From contig JPHH03000007.1 of NCBI GenBank assembly GCA_000750105.3, positions 744,001-808,000 of the forward strand: a stretch of 64,000 nucleotides of DNA, given 5' to 3'. Numbering within the stretch: position 1 is the first letter of the stretch; each line of letters opens with the position of its first letter. The notes beneath the pieces are model-generated. The model was given only the letters and a program-made list of their open reading frames with translations. It was not told the DNA's origin and did not search any database. Source of the DNA: Tolypocladium sp. Sup5 PDA-1. Taxonomy: Eukaryota > Ascomycota > Sordariomycetes > Hypocreales > Ophiocordycipitaceae. This document shows positions 1 to 10,284 of this stretch, in pieces. Made by a program: the position numbers and the translations under genes.

Positions 1-226
1 TAGACTTTGATAATTCGTACTTTGTTGTACAAAGGATACTCTCCGGGTGCGGCACAAGGCCGTCCGTCTCATCCAGCCGTCGACTCTCGCTACCACAATA
101 TTCGAATACGGCCGAGCACGGCCCGCCCGACAAGTGGCTGTTGCAAAATGTATGGAACAAATCAAATCCTCCCCGTGTGTGCCGAAACGCCAGCGCCCAA
201 GTTGTTTTATGTGTATCGACCCAGTC

Positions 227-636
227 TTACAAGGAGATTGCGCCTCTTCGGTTCTCGCGGACGTGGAGCATACCCTGCAGGCCGCAGAATACGAGGAATG
301 CCTGCATGGGGTCAGCAGCAAGTCTTTTGGGGTGGCAAAAGTCTGTTTGTCTGGCGACGTACGGCATAGACGATGACGGCAGTGAAGATGGTCCCAGAGA
401 CTACCTTGCCATCCTCCGGGTCGTCGCGGCCGCCCATGAACTCCTCGTGGTCGCTGCGGTAGAGGCCACCGAGGATGCTGAGGATTATGATCGCAAAGAC
501 GGAGATGACGGTGCTGTCGGCGCTCGATGTCAGTTTATGTCTGTCTCGGGGATGTCGGAGGGGGCCGGCGGATGCCGAGCGACTTGGGGCCGACGTACCA
601 CGACCATGCGTGCATAGCACTGACGACGGGCTTCAT
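227..636 (-). CDS. V-type proton ATPase Vo subunit f (YPR170W-B-like), 87 aa
   Basis: This is a small two-helix membrane protein of the V-ATPase proton channel sector, expected in vacuole and endosome membranes. It is built from three short exons, 636-599, 513-363 and 301-227, joined at GT/AG introns (598-514, 362-302), and ends in TAA. The protein starts MKPVVSAMHAW, has hydrophobic segments at about residues 13-30 and 52-70, an intervening DHEEF...DDPEDG loop, and a basic C-terminus (HVRENRRGA). The start, the DPEDG loop, the VFCG helix end and the length match my memory of yeast YPR170W-B, identified structurally as Vo subunit f. No single reading frame holds the gene, so it is easily missed. 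The identification rests on recall of one small family; the exon joins look secure because the frame holds across both introns. Confidence 0.82.
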
Positions 637-2821
637 GATGGGCGGTTGTTTTGCGGGGTCGACGGGGAGCGAGCGGTTCTGGAGCTGTCGTCGGATGCAG
701 GCCGTGGACGTTGAAGCTGTCCGCGATGGTGGTCTGCAGGCGGTTCGCAGGCTGGCATGACGTTTACGGAGCTACGCAATCCGCAGCGGTTCATGCCTGA
801 GCTATCAGGCTTAGCTAAGCCGTAAGCCACAAGCAGAAAGCCGCAAGCAGCAATCCACAAGCAGCAATCCACAAGCCACAAGCCACAAGCCACAAGCCGC
901 AAGCCACAAGCCACACAAGCTCCAGTCAGCCACAGATCTGCGCCATATTTCTCTCGCCTCTTTCTTTCCACTGTTTCCAGGAAAGATTACAACCTGGTCA
1001 GCAGGCAACAGGGTTGTTGGCTTCTCGGAACTTCTGGCATTGATTGTTTGTTTGTGCAGCTCCTCTGTGTCAGGCGAGCTGTGGCTCCAGTCTCTCTCCG
1101 ACCATGCAAACGAGCCAGGCGAGCGCAAGGCTGCCTGCAAGATAGTATCTGATTTTTCATCAATGGGCCATCAACGGGCGATTGTGAAAGCGAACAAGGC
1201 GCAGGGCGAGCGGCCGAAACGTTTATGAATCCTCCCGAGCAGCCCTGAGGAACGCTACCGAGCCGACTTGCCGGCTCGCAGAGGCACTGAAAACCGTCCC
1301 GTGTCGCCCGTCGTCGAAGGCTTCAGCGTCGGCAAAGACGGCCCAGAATGGGAGGCGCAAGCGCGACGAAGGGGGCACAGATGGCATATGTATGGAAGAC
1401 CTGGCCCGGCGCTCAGGCTCCAGGCTCCAGAGCCTCCAGCCACTCGGAGCCGGAGTGGATCGTGAGACGCGAAACGAAACAGACAGACAGGTCTTCGGAC
1501 TAGGAGATGCGCCCGCGGTCGCTCACTCCTGAATTCCCCGATTGACGGGATGCGTTTCGACGACGACCCTAGCCGCCGGATCTGCCCAGTTTCACGGCAC
1601 CCAAGCCGAGCACAGGAGAGGCGGCTGTGACGCTCTGCACGCCAGCAGCCAAGGCGCTCTGCTCGTACACACTACACACCAACGGCGCTGGGCCGCGGCC
1701 GCGGCCAGACGTCGAAACGCAGCAGTGGTTTGCGTGTTACGCGCTGCACCGCTCTGCGAATACCTCGGGTCTGGAAGTCTGGACGACGTCCCACCGCAGC
1801 AACTGCCGGGTGTCACTCGCTTACGTCCTTGGCGGCGCGACTGGGTATGGAGTCCGTATCCGTACGAGTAATCCGTACAATGATTACACACGCTCGGAAC
1901 TACGAGCAATTCCTGGCCTGCTCAATGCGGGTTGGTGGCATGGGGGCGCACACTGCGCCTGTCCGCTGGCATCTTGTTGGACCCCCCAAGCCCCCATTGT
2001 TGGTCACCAACTCGCAGGTCATGTTGGCGCCTGCTCCGTACATCACTCGGACGACCCCGTCGATTGGTGGGAGCCGGTCCCGGACTTGGCAGGAACCGGC
2101 AGCCCCTGTCTCTGGTGCTTGAAACGGCGTCGCTGCTGCTGGTAAAGGGCGAATGATATGCAGCCCCGGGTTCCTTCAGACGACAGTCCGTACTGTACTG
2201 TCAGAGTATTACGAGTACGGGTATCCGTAGTCCGTACTCCGTACACATCCAACAAGTCTTTGGGGCGGTCACGGACGATCCTGGGGCCGTGCAGGCCATC
2301 GCTGTCCGTCTGGAAGAGGGGCTGGGCTGGGCTGTCTAGCTGCCTGCAGACGACGGGGCATCATCGATACCAGTGCGTATATGCCCGTGTCGTCTACTTA
2401 TAGCCAGTGCCGCCTGCGCCTACGAAGTCGTCGTGCAAGTGCCCAGCCTTACCGCACACAGCCCGTTCCTGAACTTGGCCATCCTCCATCTCTATTTCTG
2501 CCGCGCGTTTGTGGTGCAAAGAGCAGCCGCCTTGATTCACGGCACCACCACCGGGGCATCTACAAGAACCTCGAGTCACCACCCCTTGCGCCATCGCTTT
2601 AATAAGACATCTGGCCGATCCTACTTCTACCTGCCACCGACCTGCGCTTTTATTCCCCTCCTTCATTACGGACTACGGACTACTCCTTCGCTTTTCCCTG
2701 TCTTGTCCGAGGAAGCTCACTCAGTCAAGCCTGTCCACCGAACCTTGACCCAGCCACACCCGATCTTTGCTTACAGCAACCTCGTCCTGACGATTACACT
2801 ACGGTCGCTCGCTCTTTGGAA
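637..2821. other. Intergenic region, 2.2 kb
   Basis: No supportable gene is seen on either strand. It holds the upstream side of the Vo f gene, a CACAAGC-type minisatellite (819-920), a cluster of GTAC-rich palindromic motifs (2185-2244), and a CT-rich stretch from about 2450 that is probably the leader of the SOD-like gene. The open frames of up to about 170 codons are low in recognisable motifs. Confidence 0.6.
819..920. repeat. Degenerate minisatellite, CCACAAG/CCGCAAG/CAGCAAT units
   Basis: About 14 imperfect 7-nt units (CCACAAG with variants CCGCAAG, CAGAAAG and CAGCAAT) lie in tandem between the Vo f and SOD-like genes. The 7-nt unit keeps all three frames of the minus strand open for a while, which produces false Leu/Cys-rich open frames (repeats of the type ACGLRLVACGLWLV). 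Confidence 0.9.
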
Positions 2822-3620
2822 ATGCGCGCCCAAGCAATCTTCGCCGTCCTCTCGGCGGCTGTGGCAGCACAGGCGGCCTCTCAGGATGCCACGCCAGTCA
2901 CCGGCAATCCCCCCGGAGTCGTGTACAAGGCCACCCTGCCAGACGCGCCGTTCTTCTCCCAGGCGGCCCTCAAGGGAAACATCAAGGGACACATCTCTGC
3001 CAAGTCCCCCCCCGATGGGAACGGCGTCAAATTCACCATCCACTTTGAGAACTTCCCCAAAGAAGGTGGCCCCTTTTGTAAGTCGCCTGCTCCCGATGCC
3101 GGAAGGCTTGATGCATCCGCCCCGACGGAGCTGACCGCCTGCAGTGTACCATTTACACGTTGACCCTGCCGTCGACGGCAACTGCACCAAGACTGGCGCC
3201 CACCTGGATCCCTTCAACCGCGGCGAAAAGCCGCCCTGCGACGCATCGGCCCCGGCGTCGTGCCAAGTCGGCGACCTGAGCGGCAAGCACGGCAAGATCT
3301 CGGCGGACCCTTTCTATGCCGAGTACATCGACCCGTTCGCCTCGCTCAAGGAGGGCGACGCGGCGTTCTTCGGGAACAGGTCGTTTGTGATACACTACGC
3401 CAACACGACGCGGATAACCTGCGCCAACTTTGCCAAGGTGGAGGCTCCGGTTGAGACGGGGTGCTCCGGGGCCTCTTCGTCGCCGGTGACGGTCCCGACT
3501 GGCACCGGCAGCGTTGCCCCTTCCCAGAGCGTCGTGCCTTTCTTGGGCTCTGCGATGGCGAATGCTGCATCGCTCCCCCTGATGGCGGTGGCTGTGGCTG
3601 CTGCTTTGTTTGCACTCTGA
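2822..3620 (+). CDS. Secreted, GPI-type copper superoxide dismutase-like protein
   Basis: Predicted cell-surface superoxide dismutase of the Cu/Zn SOD fold, 243 aa, exons 2822-3077 and 3145-3620 (intron GTAAGT...GCAG). A signal peptide (about residues 1-19) is followed by the SOD domain. Copper ligands visible are H88 and H90 (YHLHV), H105 (GAHLDP) and H169 (FVIHY). The usual second and third zinc histidines are missing: the position equivalent to SOD1 His80 is Q126 (CQVGDL) and no histidine lies between H105 and Q126. The Ser/Thr-rich linker (190-215) and hydrophobic tail (225-243) suggest a GPI anchor. This fits the fungal extracellular copper-only SOD group (Candida SOD5 type). Function is inferred, and a non-enzymatic SOD-like role cannot be excluded. 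Confidence 0.88.
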
Positions 3621-4573
3621 GGGGCGGCAGTTGAGTAATGTCTTGTGATGTGTCAATGTGCTTCGGAACGGGTGCCAGCTGGGTGCGATCGGGGACGAGC
3701 AATGGTCTCCTGCATGTAATTCTTGTAATAATTCATCAGTACTTCGGGGGGGGGGGGGGGGGGGGGGTTATGAGGGAGGGGGGATGGTGTGTGTGTGTGT
3801 GTGTGTGATGAATCACCAGTCTCGTAGCAGGCAGTCTGGCAAAGGGTAGAGCAGCAAATCTAGACAATGACTTCCTCTTGAGACTCGTTGACGAGCACCG
3901 ACTCTGCTGTCGTCGCCTCGTGAAGACTCGGTCGCTCGCTCCTCGGGGGAAACATGCGGCCAGTCAAAGGAGGCCGGAGAACCGCTGGCAACCAGAACAC
4001 GCCAACAACGTGCAGCCAAGTGCCCAAGTGTCGCAAGACGTCGTGTACGTGTAACCGCCATCCGCGCGTCGAGGCAGATGCTGATGTTGTTGTTGACTCA
4101 ACGCGACGGTGATAATATGACACCAGCACCTGTGGGTTTAATCCTCCCAAGCGAATGCGAAGTCGAGGCAGGCTTGACCTCGTCACACATTACTTACGAG
4201 TAGGTATTTTACTGCCAACCAGCGTCATAATTGGACCCGCACGTGATTGGCCTGGCACGTTGACTGCCCTCGACGACTGCGAACAGCTGTTCACCCTCCC
4301 AACTCTCTTCTCACAATCCAATTCAGGGGGGGGGGGATTATAGAGCTATCACAGCCTTTGCGCACCGCTATCCTTTTCTTAGCATACCTTCTACCTGTCT
4401 TCGCTCGCTACCCCGATGCCCTCGACCGCACCCACTTCGCTCCTCTCCATCTGCCGCCCCACGTTCCATCCGGGACCGACTTGCGACGAAATATAAGTTA
4501 CCCGGCTGTCGCATATCGACAGGCGCCTCCAGCCCCTGCGGGCGATCCGTGAGCGACCGCGGGAGAGTCCACC
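3621..4573. other. Intergenic region with simple repeats
   Basis: No supportable gene. It contains a G22 run (3746-3767), a (GT)10 run (3787-3806), a G11 run (4326-4336) and an AT-rich TATAAG motif (4492-4497) about 80 nt before the next start codon, a possible TATA element. Confidence 0.6.
3746..3806. repeat. G22 homopolymer followed by (GT)10 microsatellite
   Basis: A run of 22 G (3746-3767), a short G/A-rich spacer and ten GT dinucleotides (3787-3806) lie downstream of the SOD-like gene. Both are slippage-prone, and the exact length in any assembly is uncertain. Confidence 0.95.
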
Positions 4574-6897
4574 ATGGCCAAGAAGAAGAAGGGCAAGCAG
4601 CCGTCGGCGGCAGGCGACGACCTCAGCGACGACAGATCGCTGCCGTCTCCCACGCCGACGGCGGTGCCTCCCACGCAGCAAGGCTCATCCGCGCAGGCAG
4701 GCAAGAAGACCTCCAAAGCTCCCAAGGAAGCATCCCTGGCGCCTTCGTCTTCGTCGCTGATTATTTGTCGCAACAAGTACGTCACCGTCTCACGAATGTG
4801 CCATCCGCGTCTATGCTAACTCGCACCTGGTGCAGGCACTGGCGTCACATTTCCTCCTTCCACGGCGCCTGGCTCCAGATGCCAATCGAGATTCTCGAGA
4901 CCATCGCAAACATAAACTACAACACCCCGCGTCCCCGCCCCGTCGACCCCGCCGTCCTCTTTGATATCATCAAGATTCGCAAGAATGTCGACGAAGCGTC
5001 CGACCTGGCCGTGAGAGCTGCTAGCGACATCGCCTCTTCGACCCTGTCGAGCGTCAGTGGCGGCCTGCCGAGTCTGTCTTCGATGAATTCCTACGGACTG
5101 GGCTCTGGGGGCCATGGCGTCAAGTTGAGCCGCGAGAGAAGGTTTCGTATGCGAGAGCTGGGAAGCCAGAAGCTTGCCCGCGCGTATCGCTTGGACGAGA
5201 TAGCCTGCAGCGTGGCCACTATGCAGGGCGCGTCAACCCTCGAGGACATTGCAGGTTTGGTGCTCCAGCGCAATCCTACGGACCCTGACGCTAAATATGT
5301 TCACTTTTTCCACGAAAAGATCCCGTCGCGGCAGTTGGCCGAGTCGACGAGCCTGCAACCCCTCAAGGATATCATGTCCGTTAGGACCGGACAGCCCGAG
5401 GTGCTCCGGACACTGGCGACGGTCAAAGTCTTCAAGGATGACTTGGAGGGCGCCGCCCAGGATCTCTCAGATGCCATTTCATTGTCCAGGTTTCGTGGAG
5501 AGTCGCATCGGCCCGGTGCTGACAACATGCAAATACCGCAGGCGCAAGGCAGCAGGAGACGGCCGCTGGACGTGATACTGTCGGAAGATGATCAGCCAAG
5601 CGGCCTTGAGTCCCAGCTTCTGTTTCAGCGCGGCTGCGTCTATCTTTCCATGGCGAGCCTGTGTGTCCCAGATGGCATACCCTATCCGCCGACGGCCGAG
5701 GAGGAGGCCGAGGATAATGCTGCGAATGGAAGCTCCGGAGAGAATACTAACGGCAGTGCAAAAAGCCACCCAAAAAACACCCCAGAGATTCTGGCCGCGC
5801 AGGCCGATTCTCGAAAGTTTGTCAAGACAACGGCGAAGCGAGCTCTGCGAGACTTCATGGCCTTCATCTCGCAGTTCGAGTACACGCCAGACTTACCCAT
5901 CAAGCTTAACAAGGAATTCAATGAGCGCGTACTCCTTGCTTCGCAGGGCATGCGCAACCCTCGAAGCTCTGATTCGAACAGCCCTACAGAGCCACACACA
6001 GTGTACGCCTTGGCCGACCTGTTCGCTGCGGTGCCGCCGTCAAACCTCCCGGAATTCCCAACCCAGGACGTCATCAAGCATGGTGCGGTAACCTCGCATC
6101 TGAGCACCACTTGCGAATGGGTTACCTTCCATCCGCTCCTCACGGAGGCGCTGCACTGCCTCCTGCTCTGCCATTGCCTGGCTCAGACTTCGGCCAAGGA
6201 AGTCCAGCGCCATGCCTACATGGTGGCTCGCCTGGTCAGGCTGTGCGACGGGTATCCTGTATTTCAAGCGAGCAGGTCCCCGGCACGAACTGACTGGGCC
6301 GAGGTTCTCCGCAGAACCAAGAGCTGGGTAGACCTTGGTTCTCGCTGGGAGAAGCTCTGCTTCCCAGCACCGCTTCCCATGCATGACCCTGTCCCCCAGC
6401 CGGCGTCTGCTGCACCCAACCCAGCTCGCGCGTCTGCCGCTGCAGCTCTCGTCAACAGCAGCCCTGCCGCCGTCCAGGGCCAGGACAATCGCAGGCTCGC
6501 GCGCCTGAATCAATCCACTGCGGAGCTTGAGCGTGACGAGTACGCGAGCATCATGGAAGACAAGGCCGCTATTGACGCTGCCATCGCCGCTATGAAGAAG
6601 GGTGCCAAGCGTGGTGGCGATATGTTGTCGACCGACGCCCTCGGTGGCACCGGGTTTCCTCCAGGTCCGGTTCCTGCTAACATGGACCCGTCCCTATTCT
6701 GGGGCGGCGAGGAGGGCCTCCCCGCGGCGTCCGTTCGCTCCGTGTGCATTGCTCAGTGGGTGCTGCAGGCTCCCATCGTGACCGGCACGAAGCGGAAGAA
6801 GCGCGTCAGGAAGGCCGGCAATGGCGTCAAGACGGACGAGGCCGCCGAGGCCGCCGAGGCCGCCGAGGACCTCGGCAAGATGGATCTGGAGGAGTGA
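4574..6897 (+). CDS. Conserved fungal protein with TPR-like segment, 754 aa
   Basis: Two exons, 4574-4776 and 4836-6897, separated by a 59-nt intron with a TGCTAAC branch site. The ATG at 4574 gives a very basic start (MAKKKKGKQ) and a Ser/Thr/Pro-rich region to about residue 60. A conserved-looking block begins HWRHISSFHGAW and continues through PIEILETIANINYNTPRPRPVD (about 68-100). Residues about 254-282 resemble a tetratricopeptide helix pair (LRTLATVKVFKDDLEGA...), and a second TPR-like stretch (LESQLLFQRGCVYL) follows. The C-terminus is basic then acidic (KRKKRVRK ... EAAEAAEAAED). I do not recognise a named yeast orthologue. The splice is well supported because the frame continues; the function is unknown. 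Confidence 0.8.
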
Positions 6898-7296
6898 GTC
6901 CTTGACGACGATGTCAAGGCCCAGCTGCGATGTCTGCTGAAGGGGCTGCGGCCGCAAGGCAGTAGATATATCGCACTGGCGAAGTTTATGTAGTCATTAT
7001 CAGGAAAAAGGGATACGGATACGGAATACCGAGCGAGGAACTGGAAAATGCTACCGTCACCCGTGGTGGCACGAGTAGAATACCCAAGAATAATAAGTCA
7101 TGACTGCACAGCTAGTGGATATTTCGCGGTGCTGTGTAAATCTGCCGTTGCGGCAAGCCTCCCTCCGTCATATGTTGGTTCCCAGCCGGTATATCCATCC
7201 AATCCATCCAGGCCATCAACGCCTAACGCTGTATACAAAAAATAGCAGGTATGCCATATCCCATCCCCCGTCCTGCGCGCATCGAAACGCCGCCGC
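6898..7296. other. Convergent intergenic spacer
   Basis: About 400 nt between the stop codons of two converging genes. Nothing supportable is seen; it presumably holds both 3' untranslated regions. Confidence 0.6.
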
Positions 7297-10284
7297 CTAG
7301 TACCACCTCGCATCCGCCATGTTATTCCCCGCGTTCAGGAAGGCGTCGATATCGCCAACGCCCTCCGTCTCCAGCACGTTCATGAGCTCCATCTGCTGCG
7401 AGTGGGTAAGGCTGCCCTGCCTGCCGGGCGGCACGTACGAGAAGGGGCTCATGGTCTCGAGGCCGGCGCCGATGTTCTGCAGGCCCAGGCCGGCGCCGGG
7501 CGACTCGGCGAAGTTGTTGGGCATGGCGTCGTTGAAGAAGTTGCCGCTCATGGGCCCAAAGTTGTAGGGCGAGATGAAGGGCGCGGGGGGCGAGAACCAG
7601 TCCGCCGAGCTCGTGGTGACGGGCAAGGGCCGCTGCTGGGGGCTGGAGTGGTGAGGGCGGGAGGTGGTGAAGTTGGGCACGACTTGAGCGGTATGGATCT
7701 GAGAGGGCATGAATTTCTGCGGCGGCGACATGTTTGTCTGCACAGAGAGGGCGCTGGGGTCAGCTGAAGCGTCCGACATGTTTGAGGCTTGCTGCGGTAT
7801 CCCGGGAGGCGACAGCGTGGTGCTCGGCGTGGCCGTGGACATGGGCCCCGTTGGAACCGATTCCGGCGGTGTTGGCAGTTGGTTGGAGTTGTGATCGGAC
7901 GGAGACGGTAGAGTCTGATCTGGCGAGACATGGGAAGCCCCGGGATCTTCTGGCGCGGCATCGCCCGACTGCATAAAGTCGGGTGGAAAGTACGAGAAGC
8001 GCCGGCCATTCGAGTCCGTACCTGGGTTGCAGAAGATGGAGTTGGATCGGAACGTCGGGTGTGGCGGAAAGTTGGGATCAAAGGTGTATGTGCTCATGGA
8101 CTCGGGGGGCGAGTCGAAGACGAATCCAAACTGAGGTGCGTTCAGGAAAGGGGCCTGGTGCTGAGAATGTGCCGACTGCGACTGCGCGTAGCTGTCTGGC
8201 GACGACTGGTGCTCCGGCACAGACGGTGGGCTCGCGAAAGAGACGTCACTTTGTTGATTGTCTGCTCCTCTTGCCTCGTAGCTTTGCAGGCACGCCTTGG
8301 AGATGATGCCGTATAGCTCCGACGTGTATGCGGTGCCTGGCCAGCGTTCCACACAGCGGTCCAGACAGAGCAGCGACAGGTTCACCAGGCCCTCGACCTC
8401 CTCTCGCGGGTGTGCCTGTCGCACCTCTGGGTACGACGTAGCCCAGAGAAGAGCGTTCAGGGCAGAGTTGAGCGCAAGAAGAAAGACCCATGTAACGGAT
8501 ACCTTGCCGCTCTCCACTTGCTTCTGCGATTGTTGCAGGACGAATGCTGAACTCTCGAAGCAAATGTTGGCAGCGCGAGGCGACGGCTGAGGGACCTGCG
8601 GAGACGGTCTGTACAAGACGGTCCTCATCTGGTGATAGAAGCCAGTGAACCTGCATTTTCCCCGTTAATGTCAACGTTTCGGTTCAAGAAGAGACCAGCG
8701 GCGTACCAATTTCGGAACCATTGAGGGCTTTCCGGCGACTCGTCCAGCCAATCCGTCATCCTCTTGTCAATACTGCTGTACCAGGGGTGCAAATCGTTCT
8801 TCGGCTCCGCCTTCTTCTTCTCATACAAGACCCTCCTTATCTCAGCCTGAAACTGTCTAGTCTTGTAAAAGTGTATGGCTGCGAGCTTGCGCTCGCTGGG
8901 CGGCCCCGACTGGATCCCGTTTGGAGAGATGTGCTCGTCGTCTACGGTCGCGAAAAAGTTGACGTCCATTCGGTCATCGCCAGTCGCAAAACCGCTGGGT
9001 CGTCCCATGTGGTATGAAAGGCCAAACTCCAAGGTGGCCACGATCCAAACGAGACGTCGACGCATGTCGATAGTCTGGGGATCCAAGTTGTAGCCCGTGG
9101 TGATTGTCTGTTCGTCCGTCAAGCCCTCCTGCTGGCAGATCCGCGTCGCGAGGCCCATGACGTAGTATACCGGTGTCCTCGTGGGTGTTTGTAGCGAGTA
9201 CTGCCCGATCAGGATCAAGCACTGCAACGTTTTGAGCCCCTTTGGCCGGATGACGGCCTCGACGTACTGCATGGCAGCCACGTAATAACTGTCTGCCAAG
9301 CCAGCATACTGTATCTCGAGCTTCTGCAGGCTTATAGCGATGACCATCCGCACGACAAAGTTCCTGTAGGGGTCGCTGTCGCCATTGTAAACAGCCTCCA
9401 AATCCCTCTCGAAATCCTTCTCATGGAGGACCGGCCAAAATAGTTGTGCTAGCCACCCACGTCAGCATCCATTTCTAAAATCACCGGGCCGCCATATTCG
9501 GAAACAGTCTTACATTGCAGTCTGTAGACCTCGACCAACTTGCCCACGGTCTCGCGCTTAGGGAGACTCTCGGCCGGGTGCTCGCTGACCATTGGATAGC
9601 TCTTCTTCCTGCCGGCAGTTGGGCTCGTCATCTGGATCGACTGCATACGTGCCTGGCTCCTTGCGCGCACTTCGGGTATGAGCTCCGAGATACGATGCGA
9701 ATCGGTGTATCGTTTAGCCTCCTCCATGAGCAGCCGGGTCATGGCGATGCCACTGCTCGGCCCCAGGTACCGGGGCGTCTCGTCGCTGGCCTTGAGGCGG
9801 ATCATGCCGCCTGGCCGAACGATGTCTTCATTGGTGCGGGGATAGTCGCTCTCGTCGTCAGTGTATTGTCCAAGCTCTGCCTCGAGGGCCCTGACTTTGT
9901 CTTGGAGCTTGATAACGTAGTAGCGATTGATCTTCTTTCCCTTTGCGGTATCGAGGTATTCGCACGTCGACCCAGATCGTTCGCAGGGGAGACAGCGGGG
10001 CAGTGTAGGGTCGCATCGTGTTTTCCTCTTATCACATGGGAGTTAGCATTATGCATATGGTCCTGTCACCAGCTAGGGACCCGATGTGTCGGGCAGGGAT
10101 GCTCAAGTACCTGGCGGCAGCGGCAGCAGGCTGTCAGCGTGTGGGCGACACGATGTCCAGAGCCGTCGTCATCCGAGAGATCGTCGTGCGCCTGGGGCGG
10201 CTTCTGTGGTTGTGCGGCATATCCATGGTTCTGGCGAGGGGGGACGGATCCCAGGCCCTGACGGAATATGTGCGCAGGATCCAT
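7297..10284 (-). CDS. Zn(II)2Cys6 transcription factor with fungal_trans domain (regulator 1), 927 aa
   Basis: Fungal binuclear zinc-cluster regulator, four exons: 10284-10111, 10027-9514, 9448-8707 and 8650-7297. The cluster C53-x2-C56-x6-C63-x6-C70-x2-C73-x6-C80 is split by the first intron and followed by a linker and coiled-coil-like dimerisation stretch (NRYYVIKLQDKVRALEAEL). The middle-homology/fungal_trans region begins near VEVYRLQSQLFWPVLHEKDF and includes the typical RRRLVWIVATLEFGLSYHMGRPSG block. The C-terminal 250 residues are Pro/Ser/Gln-rich, a plausible activation region. Start M at 10284 (MDPAHIF) was chosen as the first ATG giving an ordinary N-terminus; the frame stays open upstream to 10410. 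The target genes cannot be read from sequence, and I could not assign it to a named regulator. Confidence 0.88.

Noticed and set aside
331..339. GGTGGCAAA, identical to the yeast Rpn4 proteasome element
   Set aside because: It sits inside an intron of the Vo f gene, far from the proteasome genes; neither PRE10 nor RPT1 upstream sequence shows it, so chance is the better explanation.
660..1140. Overlapping minus-strand open frames rich in Leu/Cys/Trp/Ala repeats
   Set aside because: They are a by-product of the 7-nt minisatellite (CCACAAG-type) and have no domain or plausible start context.
1592..2145. Open frames of 105-172 codons on both strands
   Set aside because: GC-rich chance frames with Cys/Trp/Arg-heavy composition, overlapping each other, with no motif and no splice-supported extension.
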